Shown in pieces: positions 1 to 7,758 of a stretch of 21,759 nucleotides of DNA. The stretch is from a virus. Numbering within the stretch: position 1 is the stretch's first letter; each line of letters opens with the position of its first letter. The stretch spans positions 1 to 21,759 of the IMG/VR virus record IMGVR_UViG_3300034012_000139. One strand, written 5' to 3'. The notes beneath the pieces are model-generated. The model worked only from the letters and a program-made list of their open reading frames with translations, was not told where the DNA came from and searched no databases. Position numbers and translations under genes: made by a program.

Positions 1-776
1 TGAGTAATAGGGCTAACAAACTGAACATACTGACCTGCGGCAGTCTGGGAAACATTAGGCGTGTCTGCAGCCGCTCTCAATCTTTCTTCAGAAAACAAAT
101 ACGGATCGTCAACGGAGTATCTGCCACCAAAAGGATCGGAAGATAATGCATCCAACACGAGTTGTGAAAACCCTTGAGGATTGTCGCGCAATGCTTGAAC
201 ATCAGCACCTTTCGCAGCGCCTTTTATCTTATTGGCAATCTGCACTGTGTTCATCAAATTTTGGTCTTCTTGCCCCATGTAATACTGGTAACCAGCTTCA
301 TCTGGGTCACGACCAAATGCCTGACGGTAGGCAGAAGTAATATTCTGAGTGTCGTAGTCAAAGCCTTCTTTGGTGCGATCAATCTCTTCCGAAATTCTCT
401 GCGGCGTTATTCCTTGAGCCAATTTAGCAACGTAATGATTTAACGCTCCCTGCTCTGGCGCACGACCTAATTGCTCAGCAAAGATTCTGCGAACCGTCTC
501 TTCGCGGTTTGCTTGAGGATTTGCTGTCTGACCACCAGACGGCGGAGGCGGCGCTATAGGGGTAGGCGTTGAAGCACCAGAGCTTGCAGGGACTGTCGCA
601 CTAAGGCCACCAACAGGCGCTGAAGGCCCCACAGGAGCCGCTCTTGCCGCCTCTAACGCAGCAACCTCCCGCGCAATCGATTGCGCAGCCTCAAATCTGG
701 CTGCAGCATCTGGCACGCCAGCCCAATATGAATCTGAAAGGCTACCGCCATTTGCCATTTTCTTTAATGGGCTCAT
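1..776 (-). CDS. DUF4214-like virion protein, partial (C-terminus off the window)
   Basis: An open frame starts at ATG 776 and runs off the left edge without a stop, giving 258 residues. It is read from the minus strand and overlaps the stop of the upstream gene as ATGA, with GAGG about eight bases before the start. The first 70 or so residues are Ala/Pro-rich linker (for example PTPIAPPPPSGG). Two modules follow that match the DUF4214 style: one around FAEQLGRAPEQGALNHYV and one around YRQAFGRDPDEAGYQYYM. The same LGR-P-(D/E)-x-(G/A) signature occurs three times in the gene just upstream. DUF4214 domains are known from secreted, S-layer and some phage virion proteins, and their molecular role is unclear. 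I infer a virion or internal protein made together with its neighbour. The absence of a stop is due only to the window edge. Confidence 0.85.
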   Translation of the reverse strand, partial: MSPLKKMANGGSLSDSYWAGVPDAAARFEAAQSIAREVAALEAARAAPVGPSAPVGGLSATVPASSGASTPTPIAPPPPSGGQTANPQANREETVRRIFAEQLGRAPEQGALNHYVAKLAQGITPQRISEEIDRTKEGFDYDTQNITSAYRQAFGRDPDEAGYQYYMGQEDQNLMNTVQIANKIKGAAKGADVQALRDNPQGFSQLVLDALSSDPFGGRYSVDDPYLFSEERLRAAADTPNVSQTAAGQYVQFVSPIT

Positions 777-2695
777 GCTTCGTTCCTCATAGCGCTCAAT
801 CCACCGACGAATGTACGTCTTGGAGTGGTCATTTCAGCCCATTTTTCAGGCGAAATCATTATATTGGTTTGTGGGAATAGGTCGGCAAGACTTAACTGTC
901 TGCTTAACCCACCTTGAGGCTGTCGTTGTTGTTGAGGCTGCTGTCCATCAGACAAAATGTCAGACAGGCTGTCAGCTTTGTTTAAAACATCTTTGGCTTT
1001 ATCAATAATAGAAGTGCCACCTGTAGGGGTGTTCGGTAGATACCAAGAAGGCGCTTGTAGGCCGACGGAGCCTTTGCCAATAGCATCTAATCCAGCGCCT
1101 ACTTTAGAACCAACATTTGGCGCTAGTCCTTGCGTGACAGGAACCTTAATGTTGCCAACCCCACTAGCGAAGGATTCCGTCGCGCCGGAAACTTTTGACG
1201 GCAACATAGAGCCGGGGAATTTGAGACCACCGCCTGCAACTCCGGTGCTGCTACCACCACCGACCGGCATACCGGGGAAAGTTGCGTTGGAGAAGATGTT
1301 GGTAGGGATCGCGGTGCTAGCATAAGCAGGCGCTGCCGACACGCCAACACTACCGTAACCGCCACCAATAAAGCCGCCACCAGTGCCTGTGGTTGTGGCT
1401 GCAGTGGCTCCCGCTCCCGCTCCAGCACCTCCCGCAGCTCCCGCAGTGCCTAAAACCTGACTCAGACCGTACGCACCTAACAGCAAACCACCGGTCGCCA
1501 GCAGGAACTTCATGAACGTATTCTCGTGCATGTCGTTGTAGTAGGTCTGGTAGTCACCAGCAACCTTGTCTACCTTCTGAGCCGTCGCCCTAGCGATGTC
1601 GTCAGGGTTAGCGCCCAGCTCAATCGCTCGGTTTGAGATGTCTTGGTACTTCTGACCGAGAGCCGCTAACTTATCTTTGTTGGCACCGGACGCCGTGACA
1701 TCCGGATCGATGTTCTGTTCTAACCAGTTATTGACATAAACCCCAGTTGCAGCATCCTTTACGAACTCTCCGGGGTTTTGAGCATACGCATCGACCGCTG
1801 CTCTCGGCCCGTACCTCTCAACCATCTGCTGGGCTTTTTCTTCGTCCGTAAACGCAGCCGTTCCCGCCTTTGAGAACCACATGGCATAGGTCGGGAGGTC
1901 GTAAACGTCAGCCCCAGAGTGAACATCGTAATCAGCAACCGAGTCCGCAGGGTAATACTGACCCTCATTAAACGAAATCGGGTTCATTAGATTCAGACCC
2001 TCCATACCAGCACGATTGTCTTGGTATGGGTTTCTGAGCTGAGCTAACGAAGAGAAGTCATCAGGCAGCTCTATGCCCTTCTCAGCGGCATAGGCACGAG
2101 CCTCAGCCTCAAACTTCGAGTTGATGTACTCCTGAGCCTCGGGTGACCAGCCTACCTCTTCGATCCGCTTGGGATCCATCGCAAAGTCATAGTTGGTATC
2201 GACTAGCTTCTGCTCTCGACGGGACTTCTGCCCCATTTGATCTGGCCCTTTAGGGGGCTCAGCTTCAAACTGCGTTAAGTAGTTTCGGTACGCCTCTTCG
2301 TCTGGGAGCCGACCTAGATAGTTTTTAAAGACTCGGACAAGGTTAGCCTCGGGCAACTTCATCAAGTCGTTACGCAGTACCGATGGTGTGAAATCAAGGC
2401 GCTGAGATGGCTCCCTTGAGCCCATCGTCGTTGACGAATAATTGAAATAGTCGTCCATGCCCATGACGCGCTGTAACTCATCGTCACTTGGGCCACGACC
2501 TAAGACGTTCTGGTACTGCCGAGTAATCTGATCTTGCGGAGTTAGGCTCCTGTACTCATCCGAGTTTAGGATCGTATCGGCAAGCTGAGCGCGGCTTATT
2601 TCCTGACCAACGAGGTCTTCAATAGCGCCTTCATCTGGGTCTCTGCCCAGATAGTTTTGGTAGACGTAGTTAACGTCGGATTTTTTTAGCGCCAT
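773..2695 (-). CDS. DUF4214-like virion protein with Gly/Ala-rich hydrophobic core
   Basis: This 640-residue protein has three DUF4214-like modules in its N-terminal quarter: around residues 10-30 (YQNYLGRDPDEGAIEDLV), 57-78 (YQNVLGRGPSDDELQRVM) and 118-140 (FKNYLGRLPDEEAYRNYL). A mostly helical stretch reaches about residue 390. Residues 394-425 are hydrophobic, then comes a Gly/Ala/Thr-rich segment to about 490 that could insert in a membrane or form a flexible region. A Gln-rich patch lies near residues 585-595. I see no enzyme motif. By position after a gp10-like protein and by its hydrophobic centre, an internal virion or ejection-type protein is a reasonable inference, but this is not shown. 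It starts at ATG 2695 in a TAATG overlap with the gene upstream, and its stop overlaps the next gene as ATGA. No strong Shine-Dalgarno precedes the start, so coupling is likely. Confidence 0.85.
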   Translation of the reverse strand: MALKKSDVNYVYQNYLGRDPDEGAIEDLVGQEISRAQLADTILNSDEYRSLTPQDQITRQYQNVLGRGPSDDELQRVMGMDDYFNYSSTTMGSREPSQRLDFTPSVLRNDLMKLPEANLVRVFKNYLGRLPDEEAYRNYLTQFEAEPPKGPDQMGQKSRREQKLVDTNYDFAMDPKRIEEVGWSPEAQEYINSKFEAEARAYAAEKGIELPDDFSSLAQLRNPYQDNRAGMEGLNLMNPISFNEGQYYPADSVADYDVHSGADVYDLPTYAMWFSKAGTAAFTDEEKAQQMVERYGPRAAVDAYAQNPGEFVKDAATGVYVNNWLEQNIDPDVTASGANKDKLAALGQKYQDISNRAIELGANPDDIARATAQKVDKVAGDYQTYYNDMHENTFMKFLLATGGLLLGAYGLSQVLGTAGAAGGAGAGAGATAATTTGTGGGFIGGGYGSVGVSAAPAYASTAIPTNIFSNATFPGMPVGGGSSTGVAGGGLKFPGSMLPSKVSGATESFASGVGNIKVPVTQGLAPNVGSKVGAGLDAIGKGSVGLQAPSWYLPNTPTGGTSIIDKAKDVLNKADSLSDILSDGQQPQQQRQPQGGLSRQLSLADLFPQTNIMISPEKWAEMTTPRRTFVGGLSAMRNEA

Positions 2696-2952
2696 TATTT
2701 TGCCGGGAGATAAGGATCTACATTGATTGCGTTTACTAACGCAGCCGCCCAGTCTTGCCAGTTGTCATACACATAAGGGCCGGGGATCGCTTCGTTACTG
2801 AATACGTCAATTGCCTTAAGGGATGCAGCCCAAGTCTTCCAATCGCCATCAGGAATAGCTAACTGCTGCGTGGAATAAGCCTCACACATCAGCGAAGCCC
2901 ACGACTCCCAAGTGTGGTAGCGAGGATCGTAGACGAGCGAAATGTCAGACAT
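2695..2952 (-). CDS. Small protein with three W..WA..L repeats
   Basis: The 85-residue product belongs to no family I can name. It contains three spaced copies of a short motif: TWESWASLM at about residues 14-22, DWKTWAASLK at 37-46 and NWQDWAAALV at 64-73. Each is an aromatic W-x-x-W-A-x-x-L helix-like unit, which suggests an internal triplication or a three-helix unit. Its length and its place between the gp10-like protein and the DUF4214-like protein suggest a small structural or assembly factor. The start ATG 2952 overlaps the upstream TAA (TAATG) and has GGGG six bases upstream. The stop overlaps the next ATG by one base. Function unknown. Confidence 0.75.
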   Translation of the reverse strand: MSDISLVYDPRYHTWESWASLMCEAYSTQQLAIPDGDWKTWAASLKAIDVFSNEAIPGPYVYDNWQDWAAALVNAINVDPYLPAK

Positions 2953-5042
2953 TAGAAGCCCCTAACGTCGCCGAAGTTAGCGCTGATCAAAACTCGTCCC
3001 ATCTGGTAGTTACCACCAGAGACGTTGCTGCCAAACTTCAAACGGCCTAACCGGCGCTGCTCACGCATATCAATCTTGTTGGTATTTGGGTCAAACAAGT
3101 ACGGGTCAGAGTAAACGTCTTGGCTCTGAGCATACGGTCTACCAACAACCTGAACATACATCCCGTTACTCTGAACGAAATCAGGCTCAATACGCTCAAT
3201 GTGCAGCCACTTGTTCTCGCCTACACTACCGCTAGGGAACTGTGGAGACTGCGCAGGGCCACCAGCAACCCACCCTAAGTCTGAGGTCTCGAAGTAGCTC
3301 TCAATCGCTACAAAGCTCTCACCATCAACCGCATCCGTGCCAATCTCGTGCTGCCAAATGGTTGTCAGTCCGGGCATCGTTTGGAATTCAGCCGTCTCAG
3401 TCTGAGTCGCTGTAGCGTTAGCAGAGAGCGTCACCGTGATGTTTCCGGGCGTCATGCTGGGCGCTATAGCAATGACATACGCCCCAGAGGGAATGCTTGC
3501 CGAATCTACAACCTGATTCAGGGCGATCTGGTTAGTTGCAGCCATCTCTATGTCTGCGTTGCCATTCGTTGTGCTGATTGACGAAGAAAAGATCGGCTCT
3601 TCAGTCGTCAGATTAGTACCCGCATTAACAGGGAACTTAAAGACCTGAGAGAAGTAGCCAGCACTACGCGCAGCACCCGGAGAGAATCCACCGTCGTACC
3701 AAGTGTTCTCACGGACGTTGTAGATGATGCAGTTGTTGCACTCTTCTGAGTCCCCATGCGGGTAGAACCACCAGATCTCGCCAAACCGAGGAACTTTAGT
3801 CGCCCAGACTTTCTGTCTTTGAGCGTAGTTCAAGTTGTCAAAGAAATAGTTCTGATTCATTGAGTTGGGAATCTCTTTGACTACCCCGTTGTATAGGAGA
3901 AAGCGGTCAACCCCAGCCCAATAATAAATGCCGTCGTATTCAATAACAGACTGAGAAGAAAGGATAGAACTTTGATTTGAAATGGTGTCATAGCGCCAAT
4001 AGGTAGAAGGAGCCCAGTTCTGAGTACCAGCCACACCTAAAGATTGCGGCGCATACGATACACGGATGAGCGAATCTAACGACCAAAACAAGCCGGATGG
4101 GGAGTTCGAACCACCTCGAACCGGCAACCCTTTCACAATCTTCGTAGAGGCCGCAGAAACCTCGTTAGACTCGGCGCTGTTCCAATCAAATGGATCACCC
4201 GCTGCAGAGTTCTTAATTAGCCCGTTATCGCCATATACAAACACATAGGGGTGCAGAACCACCACACCGCCTGAAACTTGAATCAGGTTACCCGTAGGCG
4301 CAGCACCATTAATGTCTTTGAGCGGAGTCACTACAGAACCAAGCACAGAGCCAGCAAAAACCGAAGTGTTAGCCGTGCTATCAATCTGAGCTAAGTTCAG
4401 ACCCGGATGCGCTAAAAGCAACGTATTCTGAGACCCCGCAGAGTCATACATAGCATCGAACTGCCAGAGGTTTAGGTTATTCGCAGTAAAGACCGACTGA
4501 ACGGTTGCCACAGGAACGGAGAAGCCAGAACCTGTACCGCCAATAGCCGAAGCTGGTGCGGTTAAAGAATCGCCAACCGAATAAGATGTGCCGCTTGTTG
4601 TAATAGTGACAGTCGTGACTACGTTACCAGCGACAACTATCGTTGCTTTAGCGCCAGTGCCAGTACCGCCAGTAAGACTAACATTTGTATAAGTATTGTT
4701 AGTGTATGCAGATCCACCAATGACCGTCCCTAAAGTAAGTACCGAGCCGCCAAACGTAAATGGCGTAAGACCTGCGCCGATACCGTTGTTATCAACAACA
4801 AAGGTCTCTAAGCCTGCCGAGTAACCGTTGAAAATACGGTTGAAGCCGTCTTCGGAGTTTACATAAATACCACGAGACAGCCCATGCGTCTCATTAGTCA
4901 TCGACCGATAACCAGCTATCTTACGAGGACGCCCACGTTGAAACCTTACCCAGCGACCATCAACGTAGGTGTTTTTGTCGAAAAACGTACCGTCGCGCTG
5001 AATGCCGGGCTGAGTATCAAGTGTGAAAACCTTAGCGGTCAT
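2952..5042 (-). CDS. P22 gp10-like (packaged DNA stabilisation) propeller-type virion protein
   Basis: 696 residues. The N-terminus has the phrase VDGRWVRFQRGRPRKIAGYR (residues 27-46), which I associate with phage DNA-stabilisation/gp10-like proteins. The body has repeated short beta segments (LLLAHPGL, VVLHPYVFVYGDNG, GIYYWAGVDRFLLYNG, GEIWWFYPHG, CIIYNVRENTWYDGGF) consistent with a propeller fold. P22 gp10 is about 470 residues, so this one is longer. The extra length is explained by two Gly/Thr-rich beta domains that look inserted: about residues 108-182 and 485-552. The C-terminus has GGNYQMGRVLISANFGDVRG, typical of this group in aquatic phages. In P22 this protein sits in the tail channel below the portal and helps keep DNA in. 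It is coupled to the gene before (ATGA at 5039-5042) and after (TAATG). The family call is by motif recognition only; a generic tail protein remains possible. Confidence 0.7.
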   Translation of the reverse strand: MTAKVFTLDTQPGIQRDGTFFDKNTYVDGRWVRFQRGRPRKIAGYRSMTNETHGLSRGIYVNSEDGFNRIFNGYSAGLETFVVDNNGIGAGLTPFTFGGSVLTLGTVIGGSAYTNNTYTNVSLTGGTGTGAKATIVVAGNVVTTVTITTSGTSYSVGDSLTAPASAIGGTGSGFSVPVATVQSVFTANNLNLWQFDAMYDSAGSQNTLLLAHPGLNLAQIDSTANTSVFAGSVLGSVVTPLKDINGAAPTGNLIQVSGGVVVLHPYVFVYGDNGLIKNSAAGDPFDWNSAESNEVSAASTKIVKGLPVRGGSNSPSGLFWSLDSLIRVSYAPQSLGVAGTQNWAPSTYWRYDTISNQSSILSSQSVIEYDGIYYWAGVDRFLLYNGVVKEIPNSMNQNYFFDNLNYAQRQKVWATKVPRFGEIWWFYPHGDSEECNNCIIYNVRENTWYDGGFSPGAARSAGYFSQVFKFPVNAGTNLTTEEPIFSSSISTTNGNADIEMAATNQIALNQVVDSASIPSGAYVIAIAPSMTPGNITVTLSANATATQTETAEFQTMPGLTTIWQHEIGTDAVDGESFVAIESYFETSDLGWVAGGPAQSPQFPSGSVGENKWLHIERIEPDFVQSNGMYVQVVGRPYAQSQDVYSDPYLFDPNTNKIDMREQRRLGRLKFGSNVSGGNYQMGRVLISANFGDVRGF

Positions 5043-6265
5043 ACAAACGTCCCGCCTGAAATGCCGCTAGGGGCTGTGATTCCATTAGCACTTACCGTCA
5101 GCTCATTGACACCCAGAATTGCAATGTTGAACTCACCGGAGGTTGCTCGGTAGATACCTGTGCTGACTTCATTAGCAAAGTTCAGAGACGGAGCCGCTAC
5201 TGTGCCATCGTTCAGAGAGACGTTGGTCAAACCTACCGATACTGTAATTGCCGAAATGATGTTTACAGAATCGCAAATAAGAATAGAACTCTCACCCTGC
5301 GCTAACGTGACGTTGTTTCCACTACCAGTAGTAAAGGTCACATCGTAGTTACTAACGCCACCTACGGCCTCGTTGACCATGTAGTAGACCTGAACCGTTG
5401 GCGGCAAGGTCACCGTAGCGTTACCAGCTAGAGTCCCTGTGTACTTCTGAATGACGTTAGACGCCTCAGTTGTAGTGAGGGTAAACGCACCGCCTGCGGA
5501 TACGTCTTTAGTCAACTGAGTGAAGTTGAACAGGGTGGACTTGCCTAAACCCACCGTGTAGAACGCAGAGCCAGAACAGACCACAATACAAGAGTCTGTA
5601 GGCTGCATGATGATCGACGACGATCCGTTGATCAGCGTGCCACCTTGAGCTGCTACCGTCAGAGCGCCAGTCCCAGAGTTTCTCAGCATCACAAACCAGT
5701 TGTTGCCAAGATTACTCACGGTATCCAGAGTCAGCGTACCAGCACCGCCAGTCCACACATACGTCTGTGCGCGGTAAGTAACGTCAGCAGTAGCGCTTGA
5801 GCTAAAGGTCGTAACAGGGTGCGACTGATTTAGGGTTACACCAGAGGCCAGCAGGCCATAACCAGCCAACGTACCCGCATCTGCCGAAGAGGAGCCCACA
5901 CCAAAGGCAATAACGCCCCATGTACCGGCCTCATTTGGGTTTGCCGTGATGTAGATGTACTTCGTCTCACCCGCCGCCACAGAGATGATCGTGCCAGCGT
6001 TGTTGAACGTCTTGACCGTGAACGTATTCGAGCCGACGTTGCGAATCAGGGCATCGTTACCTACCGAGGTCTGGTTCGCAGGCGGCATGTACAGCGACAG
6101 ACCCGAAGTCGTCGCCGTTACGTTCATGATCCGGGCTGCGTAGTCATCCGTTGCGTTGCCGTTAATAGGCCACTGAAGCTGCGTATTCGCAGACAGCGTT
6201 ACCGCACGGAAAGAAACATCCGTCGGTTGAATGACGGTTCCGGTAAAAGGACTGTTGTAGCTCAT
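5039..6265 (-). CDS. Beta-rich tail/virion protein with repeated modules
   Basis: 408 residues, almost entirely predicted beta with little charge. Three loosely related modules are visible, at about residues 20-120, 150-240 and 255-345. Each carries the pattern IRNVGSNTFTV / LRNSGTGALTVAAQGGTLI / NYDVTFTTGSGNNVTLAQGES, followed by a short strand resembling FYTVGLG. Residues 353-397 (PSLNFANEVSTGIYRATSG and on) match a module common at the C-terminus of phage tail proteins. The last residues are GISGGTFV, nearly the same as the end of the long tail fibre at 16374-18662. A structural role in the tail or head surface is likely; no catalytic motif is seen. It starts at ATG 6265, two bases after the adaptor gene, and ends in an ATGA overlap with the gp10-like gene. 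Confidence 0.75.
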   Translation of the reverse strand: MSYNSPFTGTVIQPTDVSFRAVTLSANTQLQWPINGNATDDYAARIMNVTATTSGLSLYMPPANQTSVGNDALIRNVGSNTFTVKTFNNAGTIISVAAGETKYIYITANPNEAGTWGVIAFGVGSSSADAGTLAGYGLLASGVTLNQSHPVTTFSSSATADVTYRAQTYVWTGGAGTLTLDTVSNLGNNWFVMLRNSGTGALTVAAQGGTLINGSSSIIMQPTDSCIVVCSGSAFYTVGLGKSTLFNFTQLTKDVSAGGAFTLTTTEASNVIQKYTGTLAGNATVTLPPTVQVYYMVNEAVGGVSNYDVTFTTGSGNNVTLAQGESSILICDSVNIISAITVSVGLTNVSLNDGTVAAPSLNFANEVSTGIYRATSGEFNIAILGVNELTVSANGITAPSGISGGTFV

Positions 6266-6267
6266 GA

Positions 6268-6903
6268 TTAGCTATCCAATGCAACGGCTTGACGGTCACC
6301 CATACGCTGGATGTCTTCGGCTTTCAAGACCTGCATGATCTTGTCGTACTGAGCCTGCCACATCGGTATGCGCTCGTCGTTTTTGAGGAACGGCATAGCC
6401 TGTAACAGAGTCCCATACAGAAGAGCCTGCGGGGCGTAGATGGTGAACCAGTTAACTTGATTAGACGAATCCAAAGGCTGGATGCGCTCGTAGTACAGCA
6501 CCTCAAAGGCGTAGTCATCGTCCGGGGTCGGAGCGATCAGCCAGTGGGTGTAGTCGTAATCTGCGTAGTATTTAGGGGCGTCAGTCTGGGTAGGATTAGG
6601 CCAGTATTCACGCAGGTACTCGTATTTGCGCAGGAATACAGGCTGTCTGACACCGCCTACGGTAACGTTCATAGAGACCGTCTTGTGCCAGCGTGCAGGC
6701 TTATCAATGACCGCCTGATTAGCCACAAGCGTAGACTGCATAGGCGTCAAGTTGCCGAGGAACTTAATCTCAGCAGCGATCACCTGCTCAGCGAGCATGA
6801 TGAACGTAGGAATCTTTTCGAGTGTTGCTTGGTCGGTACGCTCTAAGTAGCTCGAAATGTCAGCTACCAGTGAGTCATACGTCATTACAGCCGCTGTAGT
6901 CAT
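6268..6903 (-). CDS. Head-tail adaptor-like protein (SU10/P22 gp4-type)
   Basis: From ATG 6903 the product is 211 residues. The sequence pattern TYDSLVADISSYLER, then IPTFIMLAEQVIAAEIKFLG, then a central beta region with PVFLRKYEYLREYWPN and FEVLYYERIQPL, and a C-terminal helix pair (PQALLYGTLLQAMPFLKND) is that of phage adaptor proteins. In SU10 and P22-like phages these form a ring between the portal and the tail. A GTG two codons earlier (6909) would add Met-Val, but it is only one or two bases from AAGG. ATG 6903 has AAGG seven bases before it and overlaps the upstream stop as ATGA, the junction used throughout this cluster, so I prefer it. It lies two genes before the gp10-like protein, which fits a portal-proximal neck module. 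Confidence 0.75.
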   Translation of the reverse strand: MTTAAVMTYDSLVADISSYLERTDQATLEKIPTFIMLAEQVIAAEIKFLGNLTPMQSTLVANQAVIDKPARWHKTVSMNVTVGGVRQPVFLRKYEYLREYWPNPTQTDAPKYYADYDYTHWLIAPTPDDDYAFEVLYYERIQPLDSSNQVNWFTIYAPQALLYGTLLQAMPFLKNDERIPMWQAQYDKIMQVLKAEDIQRMGDRQAVALDS

Positions 6904-7295
6904 CACCACACCTTTTTCTTGATAGATTCAGGCTGCGGGACGAATTGCTTGCCTTGTTTAGTACCCTCTCTCTTGGCACGGGTCGTAGCACCGTACTCGG
7001 CAGGAGTTAATTTTTCTCGGGCTTGTTTCGGCAAATATCGTTCGCCTGTCGCCTTAGAACCTTGTGTGGACGGTTTGCCAGACTTTGTACCCCAGTCTTC
7101 TTTTGTCCACTTTGCAAGTGAATTATCTGCCTTTTTGGGGCCTTTGTAACCCCCTCCAGCACCTTTATATTTCTGGGTTGCTAACTGAGCCTTTCTTGCG
7201 CTCCATTCCCCCGGATCACCACCCTTGCCAGAGGCTTTCACCGAAGCAACAATCCGCTTCCATTTAGCGGGATCAGACTTAACGGCGCTGCTCAT
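6903..7295 (-). CDS. DUF5872-like small basic protein
   Basis: 130 residues, strongly basic (many Lys, few acidic clusters). The N-terminal part reads KWKRIVASVKASGKGGDPGE and continues WSARKAQLATQKYKG, a phrase I know from small phage proteins. The C-terminal part, about residues 58-120, has SLAKWTKEDWGTKSGKPS, then ERYLPKQAREKLTPAEYGAT and TRAKREGTKQGKQFV, which matches the DUF5872 pattern. Function of the family is not established; nucleic-acid binding is an inference from charge. Its 5' end overlaps the end of the Rz-like gene by 17 bases, and its stop overlaps the adaptor start, so it is co-translated between the lysis cassette and the neck genes. Confidence 0.75.
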   Translation of the reverse strand: MSSAVKSDPAKWKRIVASVKASGKGGDPGEWSARKAQLATQKYKGAGGGYKGPKKADNSLAKWTKEDWGTKSGKPSTQGSKATGERYLPKQAREKLTPAEYGATTRAKREGTKQGKQFVPQPESIKKKVW

Positions 7296-7758
7296 AGCTC
7301 TGCCTCACTTGGTCGTATTGGGCGTAGCACTGCTTGAGGGCGACTCTGACTTCGTCGGCTTCTCTAGCGATCCGGACAACCACTTCGCTATCCTCTCGGT
7401 AAAGCTCTCGGGCGGTACAGGCACTTGATCCAGCGCCGGAGGGATTGGACACGGTACTGGTTTGGGTGGGGCGCTCCGGCCTGTTGCGCAGGCTGTTAGC
7501 CAAAGCGGTATTACGAGCAACCAAATCACGCGTTTCACGGTCTTTCTCCTGTCTTAGCCTATCTGCACCCATCTGAAGCTGCTGCTGCCGCTCTACGGCT
7601 TCCTGAAGGGCTTTATTATGGGCTTCCTGCTGCTTTAGGCGCTCCGCATCCCACTCGGCGTATACAGCCGCAGAGCCGTCTTTCTCGCCTTTAAAGTAGC
7701 CCCCAGCAGTCGCTATACCGACCGCCAAGACCGCCATCAGGATCATGTAAGGGTTCAT
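7279..7758 (-). CDS. Rz: Rz-like i-spanin (inner-membrane spanin subunit)
   Basis: 159 residues. Residues 1-22 form one N-terminal membrane segment (MNPYMILMAVLAVGIATAGG), followed by a charged, Gln/Glu/Arg-rich region (about 30-95) expected to form a periplasmic coiled coil. A conserved-looking C-terminal part has Cys114 and Cys144. This is the architecture of type II i-spanins, which with an outer-membrane lipoprotein partner fuse the inner and outer membranes in the last step of lysis of Gram-negative hosts. It follows the lysozyme directly with an ATGA overlap (7755-7758), and the partner reading frame lies entirely inside it. Sequence similarity to lambda Rz is weak by eye; the call rests on topology, position and the nested partner. 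Confidence 0.85.
   Translation of the reverse strand: MNPYMILMAVLAVGIATAGGYFKGEKDGSAAVYAEWDAERLKQQEAHNKALQEAVERQQQLQMGADRLRQEKDRETRDLVARNTALANSLRNRPERPTQTSTVSNPSGAGSSACTARELYREDSEVVVRIAREADEVRVALKQCYAQYDQVRQSYEQRR
7305..7538 (-). CDS. Rz1: Rz1-like o-spanin lipoprotein nested inside Rz
   Basis: A 77-residue frame lies wholly within the Rz-like gene in a different reading frame. It begins with GTG 7538 and has AGGAG at 7546-7550, seven bases before the start. The N-terminus is a lipoprotein signal: KR, a hydrophobic run, then lipobox LTAC with Cys17 as the lipidation site. The mature part is short and Pro-rich (RSAPPKPVPCPIPPALDQVP), as in known Rz1 proteins. Outer-membrane lipoprotein o-spanins pair with i-spanins across the periplasm. 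The signal, the Pro content and the good ribosome binding site together make chance unlikely. It implies a Gram-negative host. Confidence 0.85.
   Translation of the reverse strand: MKRVIWLLVIPLWLTACATGRSAPPKPVPCPIPPALDQVPVPPESFTERIAKWLSGSLEKPTKSESPSSSATPNTTK
7546..7550 (-). promoter_or_regulatory. Ribosome binding site of the nested Rz1 gene
   Basis: AGGAG on the minus strand, seven bases upstream of the GTG start at 7538. It lies inside the coding region of the i-spanin gene, so those codons serve two purposes. It is the main evidence for the GTG start of Rz1. Confidence 0.75.

Noticed and set aside
957-1325. A 122-residue plus-strand open frame
   Set aside because: It is the antisense shadow of the Gly/Ala-rich part of the 773-2695 gene; its Pro/Leu-rich product has no family features, and no other gene is on this strand.
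1123-1428. A minus-strand 101-residue frame inside the 640-residue gene
   Set aside because: Its Leu/Ala/Val/Arg-rich product is an out-of-frame reading of the Gly/Ala codons, without a signal, lipobox or good ribosome binding site, unlike the nested Rz1.
4095-4125. A tRNA T-loop-like GTTCGAACC sequence
   Set aside because: The stem does not pair well, no acceptor or anticodon arm lies at the right distance on either strand, and it falls in the well-supported gp10-like coding frame.
6457-6846. A 129-residue plus-strand open frame
   Set aside because: It lies antisense to the adaptor gene, whose product is recognisable; the shadow shows no domain or ribosome binding site.
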